Part shown: positions 34,747 through 42,466 of the stretch, in pieces
How the letters are laid out: each line of letters opens with the position of its first letter
Position numbering within the stretch: the stretch's first letter is position 1
Origin: Thermoplasmata archaeon
GTDB taxonomy: Archaea; Thermoplasmatota; Thermoplasmata; Lutacidiplasmatales; UBA184
DNA length: 53,035 bases
Assembly (NCBI GenBank): GCA_021819135.1
Contig: JAKASE010000016.1
Location: forward strand, 1-53,035
Direction of reading: 5' to 3'
Position numbers and translations under genes: made by a program
Notes under the pieces: model-generated
Databases searched by the model: none
Told to the model about the DNA's origin: nothing
The model's input: only the letters and a program-made list of their open reading frames with translations

Positions 34747-36420
34747 TCAGTCCTCGCCGAAGTCTCCGCCCATCCCGCCCATGCCGCCCATACCGCCCAT
34801 GCCGCCGCCCGGGCCGCCGGGTCCGCCGGAGGGCGGCGGGCTCGACTTCGAGGCGATGACGTCGTCGATCCGGAGGATCATGACCGCGGCGTCGGTGGCG
34901 CTCTCGATCGCCTGGCGTCCGACCCGGATCGGCTCGATCACGTGGATCTCGCCCATGTCCCCGACCTTGCCGGCCAGGACGTTGACACCGGCCCGCTCCT
35001 CGTGGTTCTTGTGGGCCTTGCGCAGCTCGATCAGGATGTCGATCGGGTCGAGCCCTGCGTTCTCGGCGAGCGTGCGGGGAACCGCCTCGAGCGCCTCGGC
35101 GAAGCTCTCGAACGCGATCTGCTCACGGCCGCCGACCTTCGCGGCGTAGTCGCGCAGGTGCATCGCGATCTCCTCCGCCGTCGCGCCGCCGCCGAAGACG
35201 TACCGTCCGTCCTCGACCGCCACCGCGACCACGTTGAGGGCATCGTCGAGCGAGCGCTCGATCTCGTCGATCACGTGCTCGGTGCCGCCGCGGATCAGGA
35301 TCGAGACGGCCTTCGCCTTCTTCGCCCCGGTCACGAACGTGAGGGAGTCCTCACCGATCTTGCGCTCCTCGACCAGTCCGGCGTGCCCGACGTCCTCGGG
35401 CATGAGCTCGCTGACCTTCGAGACGATGTTGGCGCCCGTGGCCTTCGCGAGCTTCTCCATGTCGGACTTCTTGACGCGGCGCACGGCGTAGATCCCTTCC
35501 TTCGCGAGGAAGTGCTGGGCGAGGTCGTCGATCCCCTTCTGGCAAAGGACGACGTTCGCTCCGGACTTCTTCACCTGGTCGACCATCCGCCGCAGCATGT
35601 TCTCCTCCTCCTGGAGGAAGGCGTTCAGCTGGGTCGGGTCGTTGATCTCGATCTTCGCGTCGATCTCGGTCTTCTTGATCTCGAGCGCGGCGTCGAGGAG
35701 CGCGATCTTCGGGCTCTCGACGCGGGTGGGCATGGCGGAGTGGACCTTCTCCTTGTCGACGATGACTCCTTCGATGAGCTGGGTGTCGGCCATCGCGCCC
35801 CCCTGCTTCTTGATGAGCTGGATGTTGTCGAGGTCGACCGTGTGGCCGTTGTCGCTCTTCTTCTCGGCGACCGCCGTGACGGCCTTCACCGCGAGCTCGC
35901 CGAGCATGTCGCGGTTGAACGAGACCGACTTCGACGCCATCGACGTGACGGCGATGCGGGACAGGAGCTCGTGGTCAGCGATCGTGACCGGCTGGCTGAC
36001 GGCCTGGAGGGTCTCGAGGGCCTTCTGCGAGGCGAGGCGGTACCCCTGGGAGATGATCGTCGGGTGGATGTTCTGCTCGATCAGTCCCTCGGCACGCTTC
36101 AGGAGCTCGCCCGCGAGGACGACCGCGGTGGTCGTCCCGTCCCCGGCCTCCTGGTCCTGGGTCTTCGCGACCTCGACCAGCATCTTCGCGGCCGGATGCT
36201 CGACATCCATCTCCTTGAGGATCGTGACCCCGTCGTTCGTGACGACCACGTCGCCCATCGAATCGACGAGCATCTTATCGAGACCGCGCGGCCCCAGGGT
36301 CGAGCGGACCGAGTCCGCGATCGCCTTCGCGGCCTGGATATTGTTCGAGAGGGCTCCGCGGCCCTTCTCGCGCTTCGTTCCTTCCTTCAGCACCAGAATC
36401 GGCGTCTGTCCGGTCAACAT
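34747..36420 (-). CDS. thermosome subunit (group II chaperonin)
   Basis: The 557-residue subunit of the archaeal double-ring chaperonin folds proteins using ATP. Features: [14 protein letters not shown], the ATPase motif [28 protein letters not shown], and a C-terminal tail of repeated GGM units that projects into the cavity. The ATG at 36420 is preferred over the one at 36426 because GGAGGGA ends right against the upstream ATG but sits six nt from the downstream one. The leader of about 30 nt contains a perfect palindrome between TATA box and Shine-Dalgarno, a likely heat-shock control site. Whether other subunit genes exist elsewhere is unknown. Confidence 0.96.
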   Translation of the reverse strand: MLTGQTPILVLKEGTKREKGRGALSNNIQAAKAIADSVRSTLGPRGLDKMLVDSMGDVVVTNDGVTILKEMDVEHPAAKMLVEVAKTQDQEAGDGTTTAVVLAGELLKRAEGLIEQNIHPTIISQGYRLASQKALETLQAVSQPVTIADHELLSRIAVTSMASKSVSFNRDMLGELAVKAVTAVAEKKSDNGHTVDLDNIQLIKKQGGAMADTQLIEGVIVDKEKVHSAMPTRVESPKIALLDAALEIKKTEIDAKIEINDPTQLNAFLQEEENMLRRMVDQVKKSGANVVLCQKGIDDLAQHFLAKEGIYAVRRVKKSDMEKLAKATGANIVSKVSELMPEDVGHAGLVEERKIGEDSLTFVTGAKKAKAVSILIRGGTEHVIDEIERSLDDALNVVAVAVEDGRYVFGGGATAEEIAMHLRDYAAKVGGREQIAFESFAEALEAVPRTLAENAGLDPIDILIELRKAHKNHEERAGVNVLAGKVGDMGEIHVIEPIRVGRQAIESATDAAVMILRIDDVIASKSSPPPSGGPGGPGGGMGGMGGMGGMGGDFGED

Positions 36421-36431
36421 GGTCATTCCCT

Positions 36432-36447
36432 CCGAGAGTTCTCTCGG
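36432..36447 (-). promoter_or_regulatory. palindromic operator candidate in the thermosome leader
   Basis: CCGAGAG-TT-CTCTCGG, two perfect 7-bp arms with a 2-nt centre, begins about 6 nt after the predicted transcription start and abuts the GGAGG Shine-Dalgarno. A repressor there would block RNA polymerase, and the RNA hairpin could mask the ribosome site. Confidence 0.55.
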
Positions 36448-36473
36448 TTGTCGCGTGCGGTAGAAAAGCGCTT

Positions 36474-36482
36474 CTATTTAAA
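36474..36482 (-). promoter_or_regulatory. TATA box of the thermosome gene
   Basis: The minus-strand TTTAAATAG, extended by further A/T on the upstream side, is the strongest TATA-like element in the window. It predicts a start near 36453 and a leader of about 33 nt. Confidence 0.65.
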
Positions 36483-36638
36483 ATCTGCCGACGTCTCCGA
36501 TGGCGATCCACGTCGGTCCGCGCCCCTCCGGGACGGGTGGAGCGACTCCGGCGCTCGCGAGGGGGGACGCACTCCGGTAGCTTACGACCGGTGGCCGTCC
36601 TTCAAGTGGGCCGCCCCTTTCGAGCCAACGCTCTGCGC

Positions 36639-37970
36639 ATGCCGGAACCGCTCCCGACCCGCAGCTCCTACTCGCGCCTCCTGCGCAACCCGGCGTACCT
36701 GAGGATCTTCTCCGCCGGCCTTGGCTCGGTCGCCGGCCAGGCGGTCGCTTCGGTCTGCCTGGTCTGGGTGGTCTACGCGGCCACGGGGTCGGCGCTCGAC
36801 GTCGGTCTCCTGGGCGCGTCGTACCTCGTCGCGTCGATCCTCTTCAGTGTCTTCACGGGCACGTGGGTCGACCGCTACGACCGGCGCCGCCTGATGATCT
36901 TCTCGGACTTCTCCCGGGCGCTCGCGATGGGCCTTGTGGTGGTCGTGCTCGTCGTCTGGGGTTTCCAGCTCGTCGCGATCCTGGTCGTCTACGCCGCGGT
37001 CGGTGCGCTCTCGACCCTGTTCAATCCCGCGGAGCAGGCGATTGTCCCCGCGCTGGTCGAGGGAAGCGACGTCGCGAACGCCAACGGGCTCGTTCGGTCG
37101 AGCCGATCGACGCTCCAGTTCGTCGGCACGTCGGTCGCCGGGGGGCTCATCGTGACCGTGGGGGGCGCCACCGGCATCGCGGTGAACGCCCTCACGTTCC
37201 TCCTCTCGGGCGCGCTCCTGGTCGGGCTCCGGGTCCCGGCCTCCGGGTCCGCCCGGTCCCGACCGGCGCCGGCCCGCGGGAGCTACTTCTCCGAGGTCAC
37301 CGCCGGGTTCCGGTGGCTCTGGCGAGCGAAGGGGTTCTTCCAGCTGACCGTTTCGGCGACGTTCTTCAACTTCTGCTCGAACCTGATATTCACGTTCCTC
37401 GTGATCTTCGCCACGGGGGTCCTCCACGGTTCGGCGCTGGTCTACGCGTTCCTTCTCGCGGCGATCGTGGCCGGAGGCGCGATCGGGTCCCTCCTCGTCG
37501 GCCCGACGCGGGGGCACCGTTGGGCGGGCCGTGCCTGGGTGGTACCGTACGGCGCCCTGTCGGGTGGGCTGGCGCTGCTGCTCGCCCTCGTCCCGACCAT
37601 CCCGGTCGCGCTGGGGGCGCTGTTCGTCCTGGGGGTCCTGAGCGGGTACGCCGGCACCGCCTGGCTCACCGCGGCCCAGTTGCTCGTACCGACGAGGATG
37701 CAGGGCCGGTACTTCGGGATCGACAACCTCGGCAGCATCGTGATCCTCCCGATCGCCGAGATCGGCGGGGCGCTCCTCATCACGGCCTACGGGATCGGCC
37801 CGACGTACCTCGTGGTCGCGGTAGCCTGGATCCTCGCCGGGCTCGTCTTCCTCGCCCCGAGGGCGTTGTGGAGCCTCGGCTATCGGCCGGAGGACCCGCG
37901 GGCTACTCTCCGTACCGACGGCGACGAAGCTGGTACGCCCGGATCGCCCGGAGGAACTCAAGACGCGTAA
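36639..37970 (+). CDS. MFS transporter
   Basis: The 443-residue protein has about twelve hydrophobic segments and the MFS signature between helices 2 and 3, GTWVDRYDRRRLM. It resembles drug or siderophore exporters of the EntS-like MFS group, with the LFNPAEQAIVPALV and NGLVRSSRSTLQFVGTSVAGGL regions. Substrate unknown. The ATG at 36639 opens directly before the first helix; upstream in-frame sequence lacks homology. The hydrophilic C-terminal tail overlaps the cis-prenyltransferase gene by 68 bp. Confidence 0.9.
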   Translation: MPEPLPTRSSYSRLLRNPAYLRIFSAGLGSVAGQAVASVCLVWVVYAATGSALDVGLLGASYLVASILFSVFTGTWVDRYDRRRLMIFSDFSRALAMGLVVVVLVVWGFQLVAILVVYAAVGALSTLFNPAEQAIVPALVEGSDVANANGLVRSSRSTLQFVGTSVAGGLIVTVGGATGIAVNALTFLLSGALLVGLRVPASGSARSRPAPARGSYFSEVTAGFRWLWRAKGFFQLTVSATFFNFCSNLIFTFLVIFATGVLHGSALVYAFLLAAIVAGGAIGSLLVGPTRGHRWAGRAWVVPYGALSGGLALLLALVPTIPVALGALFVLGVLSGYAGTAWLTAAQLLVPTRMQGRYFGIDNLGSIVILPIAEIGGALLITAYGIGPTYLVVAVAWILAGLVFLAPRALWSLGYRPEDPRATLRTDGDEAGTPGSPGGTQDA

Positions 37971-38718
37971 GCCCGGGCCAGAGGACGTCGGAGAAGTACA
38001 GCTCCGAGTACGCCGACTGCCAGAGGAGGAAGTTCGAGATCCGCTCCTCGCCGCTCGTCCGGAAGATGAGGTCGGGGTCCGGCAGGTCCTTGGTGTAGAG
38101 GTGCCGGCTGACCTCCTCCGAATCGATGTCCTCCGGGCGCATTCGGCCCGCCTTCACTTCGCGGGCGAGCGCCCGGATCGCCTCGACGATCTCGTCCCGC
38201 CCCCCGTAGCCGAGAGCGACGTTGTAGAGGTACTTCGAGTAGCCTTCGGTCGCCTTCTCGGCGATCCCGATCGCCTCCTGCACGCGCGTCGGGAGGAGGG
38301 CTCGGTTCCCGATCACCCGGACCCGGATCTGGTGGCGGTGCACGCGTTCGTCGACCGCGATCTGCCGGAGCGCCCGATCGAACAGGTCCATCAGGGCCTC
38401 GAGCTCGTCCTTGGAGCGCGTGAGGTTCTCCGTCGACAGGGCGTAGACGGTCAGGATGCGGATGTCGAGCTCGAGACACCAGTCGAGGAGCTCCTCGAGC
38501 GTGTCCCGGCCCTTGGCGTGGCCCTCCTTGACCTCGATGCCGGCCGCCTGCGCGAACCGGCGGTTGCCGTCCATGATGATCGCAAGGTGCCGGGGCATCG
38601 GCTCCTGGCGGATGAGATCGAAGAGGCGCTTCTCCGTCAGGTCCCGGAGCGCATCCCCGACGACCTGCGAGAAGTAGGGGGAGCTTCCCGCTTTCTTCGG
38701 GGGAGGATCATCGGTCAC
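37903..38718 (-). CDS. uppS: cis-prenyltransferase (polyprenyl diphosphate synthase)
   Basis: The 271-residue enzyme extends farnesyl or geranylgeranyl diphosphate with Z-configured isoprene units to form the dolichol-type carrier used in archaeal N-glycosylation and envelope glycan assembly. It has HLAIIMDGNRRFAQ with the catalytic Asp, YALSTENLTRS, and DLIFRTSGEERISNFLLWQ. Start is the GTG at 38718. tRNA-Asp lies 70 nt upstream on the same strand and may be co-transcribed. Its product would serve the glycosyltransferases earlier in the window; chain length cannot be judged. Confidence 0.93.
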   Translation of the reverse strand: MTDDPPPKKAGSSPYFSQVVGDALRDLTEKRLFDLIRQEPMPRHLAIIMDGNRRFAQAAGIEVKEGHAKGRDTLEELLDWCLELDIRILTVYALSTENLTRSKDELEALMDLFDRALRQIAVDERVHRHQIRVRVIGNRALLPTRVQEAIGIAEKATEGYSKYLYNVALGYGGRDEIVEAIRALAREVKAGRMRPEDIDSEEVSRHLYTKDLPDPDLIFRTSGEERISNFLLWQSAYSELYFSDVLWPGLTRLEFLRAIRAYQLRRRRYGE

Positions 38719-38788
38719 ATCGCACCTAGGTCGGCCGGGGATATGTGGTCTCTACCGGGGAGTACCGACCCGCCGCTCCCGGAGGAGG

Positions 38789-38891
38789 CGCCCTGGTCGG
38801 GAGTTCCGGACCGAGGGGGGACCCTCGGATCCTTCGAACCCGAGTCGCAGGCTCGACAGACCTACATCCTAGACCACTAGACTACCAGGGC
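38789..38891 (-). tRNA. tRNA-Asp(GUC) with a T-loop intron
   Basis: On the minus strand the acceptor stem GCCCTGG/CCAGGGC is perfect (38891-38885 with 38796-38790), with discriminator G38789 as expected for tRNA-Asp. The D-arm keeps A14, G15, G18, G19 and A21. The anticodon loop CTGTCGA carries GTC at 38857-38855. The T-stem TCGGG/CCCGA is split by 30 nt, 38832-38803; removing these gives a standard seven-base loop TTCGAAT. CCA is not encoded. A TATA-like CGATTAGG lies about 20 nt upstream. The uninterrupted anticodon loop shows there is no canonical intron. Confidence 0.9.
38803..38832 (-). other. non-canonical tRNA-Asp intron between positions 59 and 60
   Basis: The fold is a textbook bulge-helix-bulge: T-stem as outer helix, 3-nt bulge ACT (38804-38802), 4-pair central helix TTCG with CGGA (one G-U), 3-nt bulge AAG (38834-38832), then an inner hairpin of eight pairs with one bulged T. 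Cutting each bulge after its second base removes exactly 30 nt and restores a normal T-loop. Confidence 0.85.
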
Positions 38892-39111
38892 AACCTCGCA
38901 GGCCTAATCGCTTCCCCGTATGAGCGTTACTCGCGCCCGGCCGGCTATACGTCCGGGGCATCTCCGCTCCGCGCGCCGGCGCGCGGGCGCGTGCGCCCGC
39001 GTCCGACCGGCGGACCCGACCGGCGCGGAGGCGACCCCTCGTGCGAGTCGAAGCGGCCGTTTATGTAGCGATCCCGCGGATGAACTCCACTGCCGTGGAG
39101 AGGCCCTGACC
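38892..39111. other. intergenic region with promoters
   Basis: This stretch holds the presumed tRNA-Asp promoter (minus, near 38908-38915) and, near 39062, a TATA-like GTTTATGTAG for the small membrane protein gene. No gene is supported. Confidence 0.4.
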
Positions 39112-39264
39112 ATGAGCGCATGGACAAGCTGGATCGTATCGGTCGTGCTGATCCTGGGCCTCGTGCTGGCCGTACATCACCTCGGATTCGACGTGAGCGC
39201 GACCCTAGGCTCGACGCTTCGGAGCACGGAACACTTTCTCGGGCAGCCCCTCACCCTGCCGTAG
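39112..39264 (+). CDS. 50-residue single-pass membrane protein
   Basis: The ATG at 39112 has a GGAGAGG Shine-Dalgarno about 8 nt upstream and a TATA-like box about 50 nt upstream. The peptide starts MSAWTSWIVSVVLILGLVLA, a clear transmembrane helix, followed by a short amphipathic tail ending in GQPLTLP. Codons are G/C-ending as in other genes. No family recognised. It could be a subunit or regulator of a membrane complex; the neighbours give no hint. Confidence 0.6.
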   Translation: MSAWTSWIVSVVLILGLVLAVHHLGFDVSATLGSTLRSTEHFLGQPLTLP

Positions 39265-39302
39265 GGCGATCCCGCCGGGAGGAGGGGCTCCCGTATCCCG
39301 GT

Positions 39303-40295
39303 TCACGCCGCGGTCCGGCGCGGGATCGCGCGGGCGATCTCCGAGGGACGGAGTACCCCGTCCGGCGTCACGAACGCGGTCACGTAGCGGGCGGGCGTGA
39401 CGTCGAACGCGGGGTTCCGCGCGTGGCTCGCCGCCGGCGCGACGCGCCGGCCCGCGAGGGCGAGGACCTCCGACTCGTCCCGCTCCTCGACCGGGATCGA
39501 GCGGCCGGTGGGCCGCCGCGCGTCGAACGTGCTCCAGGGGGCCGCGACGTAGAACGGGACCCCGTTCTCGTGCGCCACCACCGCCTTCTCGTACGTCCCG
39601 ATCTTGTTCGCGAAGTCGCCGTTCCGAGCGATCCGGTCGGCGCCGACGATCACGGCATCGACCGCTCCGGTCCGCAGGTAGTGGCCCGCCGCGTTGTCGG
39701 CGATGACCGCGTGCGGGATCCGCTCGCGGGCGAGCTCCCACGCCGTAAGGCGCGCCCCCTGCAGGAGCGGCCGGGTCTCGTCGACCCAGACGAAGAGGTG
39801 GGCCCCCCGCGAGCGCGCGACACGGATGGGGGCGAGGGCGGTCCCCCACTCGACCGTGGCGAGGGCGCCGGCGTTGCAGTGCGTGAGGACCCGGTGGGCC
39901 TTCGCGAAGAGGGGAGCGCCGGCGGTGCCGATCCGGTGGCACTCCTCCACGACCCTCTCCCGATAGGCGTCCGCGGCCGCCTCGACGTCCTCCCCGGCGG
40001 CCCACGCGGAACGGACCGTCTCGATCCCGACGAACAGGTCGTAGGCGGTCGGGCGGGTGCGACGCAGCACCTCGGCGGCGGCATCCGGTCCGAGCCGTCC
40101 CTCCGCGCGCGCGAGGACCATCCCGTACGCGGCCGCGACCCCGATCGCAGGGGCCCCCCGGACGGTAAGGGTCCGGATCGCCTCGGCGACCGGGGCGAGG
40201 CGGCGAAGGCGCAGGACGACCGACCGGCCGGGAAGCTTCCGTTGGTCGATGAGGAAGAGCGTCCCGTCCCGGTACCACAGGGCCCGCACCGCCAT
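39303..40295 (-). CDS. mtnA: S-methyl-5-thioribose-1-phosphate isomerase (aIF2B-like family)
   Basis: The 330-residue enzyme belongs to the family shared by MtnA, ribose-1,5-bisphosphate isomerase and eIF2B subunits. It has TVRGAPAIGVAAAYG, the catalytic cysteine in LTHCNAGALATVEWGTAL and the catalytic aspartate in VIVGADRIARNGDFANKIGTY, all matching MtnA. It converts methylthioribose-1-phosphate to the ribulose form in methionine salvage or a related shunt. ATG 40295 is chosen because the upstream in-frame sequence overlaps the phosphofructokinase. Last gene of a five-gene operon, 16 bp after the preceding stop. A ribose-1,5-bisphosphate isomerase role is less likely but not excluded. Confidence 0.88.
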   Translation of the reverse strand: MAVRALWYRDGTLFLIDQRKLPGRSVVLRLRRLAPVAEAIRTLTVRGAPAIGVAAAYGMVLARAEGRLGPDAAAEVLRRTRPTAYDLFVGIETVRSAWAAGEDVEAAADAYRERVVEECHRIGTAGAPLFAKAHRVLTHCNAGALATVEWGTALAPIRVARSRGAHLFVWVDETRPLLQGARLTAWELARERIPHAVIADNAAGHYLRTGAVDAVIVGADRIARNGDFANKIGTYEKAVVAHENGVPFYVAAPWSTFDARRPTGRSIPVEERDESEVLALAGRRVAPAASHARNPAFDVTPARYVTAFVTPDGVLRPSEIARAIPRRTAA

Positions 40296-40311
40296 CGTCC
40301 GCCCTCCGGCC

Positions 40312-41334
40312 CTACGCCTCGAACGTGTGGAGCAGATCGATCCAGTCCGGGGTGACGACCTTCGGCGAGCCGATCGCCCGGTCGAGGGAGATCCCCTCGA
40401 CCACCGCGCCGTGCAGGACCGCGACCTCGCCGAACCGGCCGGCGAGCGCGAGGTCGACCGCGCAGGCGCCGAGGCGCGTGGCCAGGATACGGTCGAACAG
40501 TTCGGGGGGCCCGCCGCGCTGGATGTGGCCGATCTGCGCGCTGCGGGTCTCGATCCCGGTGCGCTGCTCGATGCGCCGGGCGAGCTCGGCCCCCACCTGG
40601 CGTTCGCGCAGGAGCTCATGGCCGAAGTCGTCCTTCCTGCCCGCCGACCCGCGGCGCGGGCCGAGGTCGATCCCCTCGCTCGCGACGACCAGCGCGTAGC
40701 CGCGGGCCCGGACGGCCGAGGTGACATGGGCGAGGAGCGCCTCCTCGTCGTACCGCTCCTCGGGCAGGAGCGTCGCGTCGGCCCCCCCCGCGAGGCCGGT
40801 CGCGAGCGCGACCCAGCCGGCATGCCGGCCCATCACCTCGAGGACGATCGCGCGATGGTGGCTCCCCGCGGTGTCGCGCAGCCGCTCGAGCGCATCGACC
40901 GCGACCGCGGTCGCCGAGTGGAACCCGAACGTCCAGTCGGTCCCCGAGACGTCGTTGTCCATCGTCTTCGGGACGCCGACCACGTGGCCGCCCCGACGGT
41001 AAAGCTCCCGTGCGGCGGTGAGGGTATCGTCGCCCCCGATCGCGATCAGGGCATCGATCCGATGGCGGGCCAGGGTCTCGAGGACCTTCGCAGACTCCGC
41101 CTCCTTCGTGAACGGGTTCGTCCGCGAGCTCCCGAGGATCGTGCCGCCGCGGGAGAAGAGACCCTCCACGTCCGCGGTGCGGAGCGGCCGGGAAAGGTCG
41201 TCGCGCAGTCCCTTCCATCCGTCGAGGAACCCGATGGACTCGTGGCCGGACCTCGCGGCGCGGAGGACGATCGCGCGGATCGCGGGGTTCAGACCGGGAC
41301 AGTCGCCGCCGCCGGTCAGGACGCCGAACCTCAC
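40312..41334 (-). CDS. pfp: 6-phosphofructokinase, probably PPi-dependent
   Basis: The 340-residue group A phosphofructokinase has GVLTGGGDCPGLN at the start, GGDDT in the phosphoryl-donor loop, and PKTMDND with the catalytic aspartate. In ATP enzymes the donor loop is usually GGDGS and the second motif PGTIDND; the second Asp in GGDDT and the Lys in PKTMDND are the changes known for PPi enzymes. It would run glycolysis reversibly at the fructose-6-phosphate step, saving ATP. The start GTG overlaps the peptidase stop (GTGA). This differs from the ADP-dependent kinases of many Euryarchaeota. Confidence 0.88.
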   Translation of the reverse strand: MRFGVLTGGGDCPGLNPAIRAIVLRAARSGHESIGFLDGWKGLRDDLSRPLRTADVEGLFSRGGTILGSSRTNPFTKEAESAKVLETLARHRIDALIAIGGDDTLTAARELYRRGGHVVGVPKTMDNDVSGTDWTFGFHSATAVAVDALERLRDTAGSHHRAIVLEVMGRHAGWVALATGLAGGADATLLPEERYDEEALLAHVTSAVRARGYALVVASEGIDLGPRRGSAGRKDDFGHELLRERQVGAELARRIEQRTGIETRSAQIGHIQRGGPPELFDRILATRLGACAVDLALAGRFGEVAVLHGAVVEGISLDRAIGSPKVVTPDWIDLLHTFEA

Positions 41335-42440
41335 GCGGGAACCTCGATGTACGACCGCGGGGCGGTCGTCAGGAACTCGAACCCCGACTTCGTCACGACG
41401 ACATCGTCCTCGATCCGGACCCCCCCATGGCCGGGGAGGTAGATCCCGGGCTCGACGGTGATGACCATCCCTTCCTCGAGCGGGTCCTCGGCCTTCGCGT
41501 GATAGGCCCATCCGTCGTGGACGACGAGGCCGATCGAGTGGCCGACCCCGTGGATGAGCCGTCCCTTCCAGGGGGAGCGGTCGATGACGCGCTCCGCGGC
41601 GAGATGGACCTCCTTCGAGGGGATGCCGGGGCGGATCGCCGCGAGCGCGGCCTCCTGGGCCTTCTCGACGGTATCGTGCACCTGCTGCATCTCGGGGTCG
41701 TTCTTGCCGAAGTGATAGGACCGGGTGATGTCGCTCGCGTAGCGGCGGTAGATCGCGCCGAAGTCGCAGACGATCGAGTCGCCCGACTTGAGGCGGGTGT
41801 CCGACGGCATGTAGTGGGGCTCGGCGCCGTGGGGGCCGAACGCGACGATGGTGGAGAACGACCGGCCGCTGGCGCCGTGGTGGTTCATCCGGTACTCCAT
41901 CTCCGCAGCGAGCTCGAGCTCGGAGATGCCCGCCTTGAGGAGCGAGGGGATCTCGCGCCCGACCGCGGACCCGATCTCGGCGGCCTTTCGGAGGCGCGCG
42001 ATCTCCTCCGCGTCCTTGATCACCCGCGCGCGGCGGACGGCGTTCGAGACGTCGACCCACTGGGCCTGGGGGAGGGTCTTCGCGAAGCGGACGAAGAGCT
42101 CGTGGGTGAGCTCGTGAAAGTGGATACCGACCGAGGAGGCGGACCCGACGAGCTTGCGAACCAGGTCCTCGGTCTCGTCGCCGCGGTTGACGACGTGGAC
42201 GGTGACGTGTCGGTCCTCCTTGGCCGCCTGCCTCGCGCTCTCGGCCTCGAGCGGAGAGGAAAGGACGTCGATCGACCCGTCCGGATGTGCGATCGCGACC
42301 GAGCCCTCGAAGAGCCCGCTCGGCACCCCGAAGACGTAGTAGAACGTCTGGTCCAGGTGCGGGTCGACCGAGTTCGCGAACAGGAGCGCGTCGGGTTTCG
42401 GATCGAGATGCCGGAAGATCTTCTCCACGTGGGCCTTCAT
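41331..42440 (-). CDS. M24 family Xaa-Pro peptidase
   Basis: The 369-residue protein has a creatinase-like N-terminal domain and a pita-bread catalytic domain. The five metal ligands are visible in order: Asp in CDFGAIY, Asp in SDITRSY, His in GVGHSIG, Glu in VEPGIYLPG and Glu in RIEDDVV. It should cleave N-terminal residues preceding proline or Xaa-Pro dipeptides; aminopeptidase versus prolidase is not decided. The ATG at 42440 lies 26 bp after gcvPB on the same strand, and its stop overlaps the phosphofructokinase start. Confidence 0.9.
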   Translation of the reverse strand: MKAHVEKIFRHLDPKPDALLFANSVDPHLDQTFYYVFGVPSGLFEGSVAIAHPDGSIDVLSSPLEAESARQAAKEDRHVTVHVVNRGDETEDLVRKLVGSASSVGIHFHELTHELFVRFAKTLPQAQWVDVSNAVRRARVIKDAEEIARLRKAAEIGSAVGREIPSLLKAGISELELAAEMEYRMNHHGASGRSFSTIVAFGPHGAEPHYMPSDTRLKSGDSIVCDFGAIYRRYASDITRSYHFGKNDPEMQQVHDTVEKAQEAALAAIRPGIPSKEVHLAAERVIDRSPWKGRLIHGVGHSIGLVVHDGWAYHAKAEDPLEEGMVITVEPGIYLPGHGGVRIEDDVVVTKSGFEFLTTAPRSYIEVPA

Positions 42441-42466
42441 CGACCGTACCGAGGCGTCCGAGGGTT

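Noticed and set aside
34534-36702. 722-codon ORF antisense to the thermosome gene
   Set aside because: Antisense shadow; the thermosome is unambiguous.
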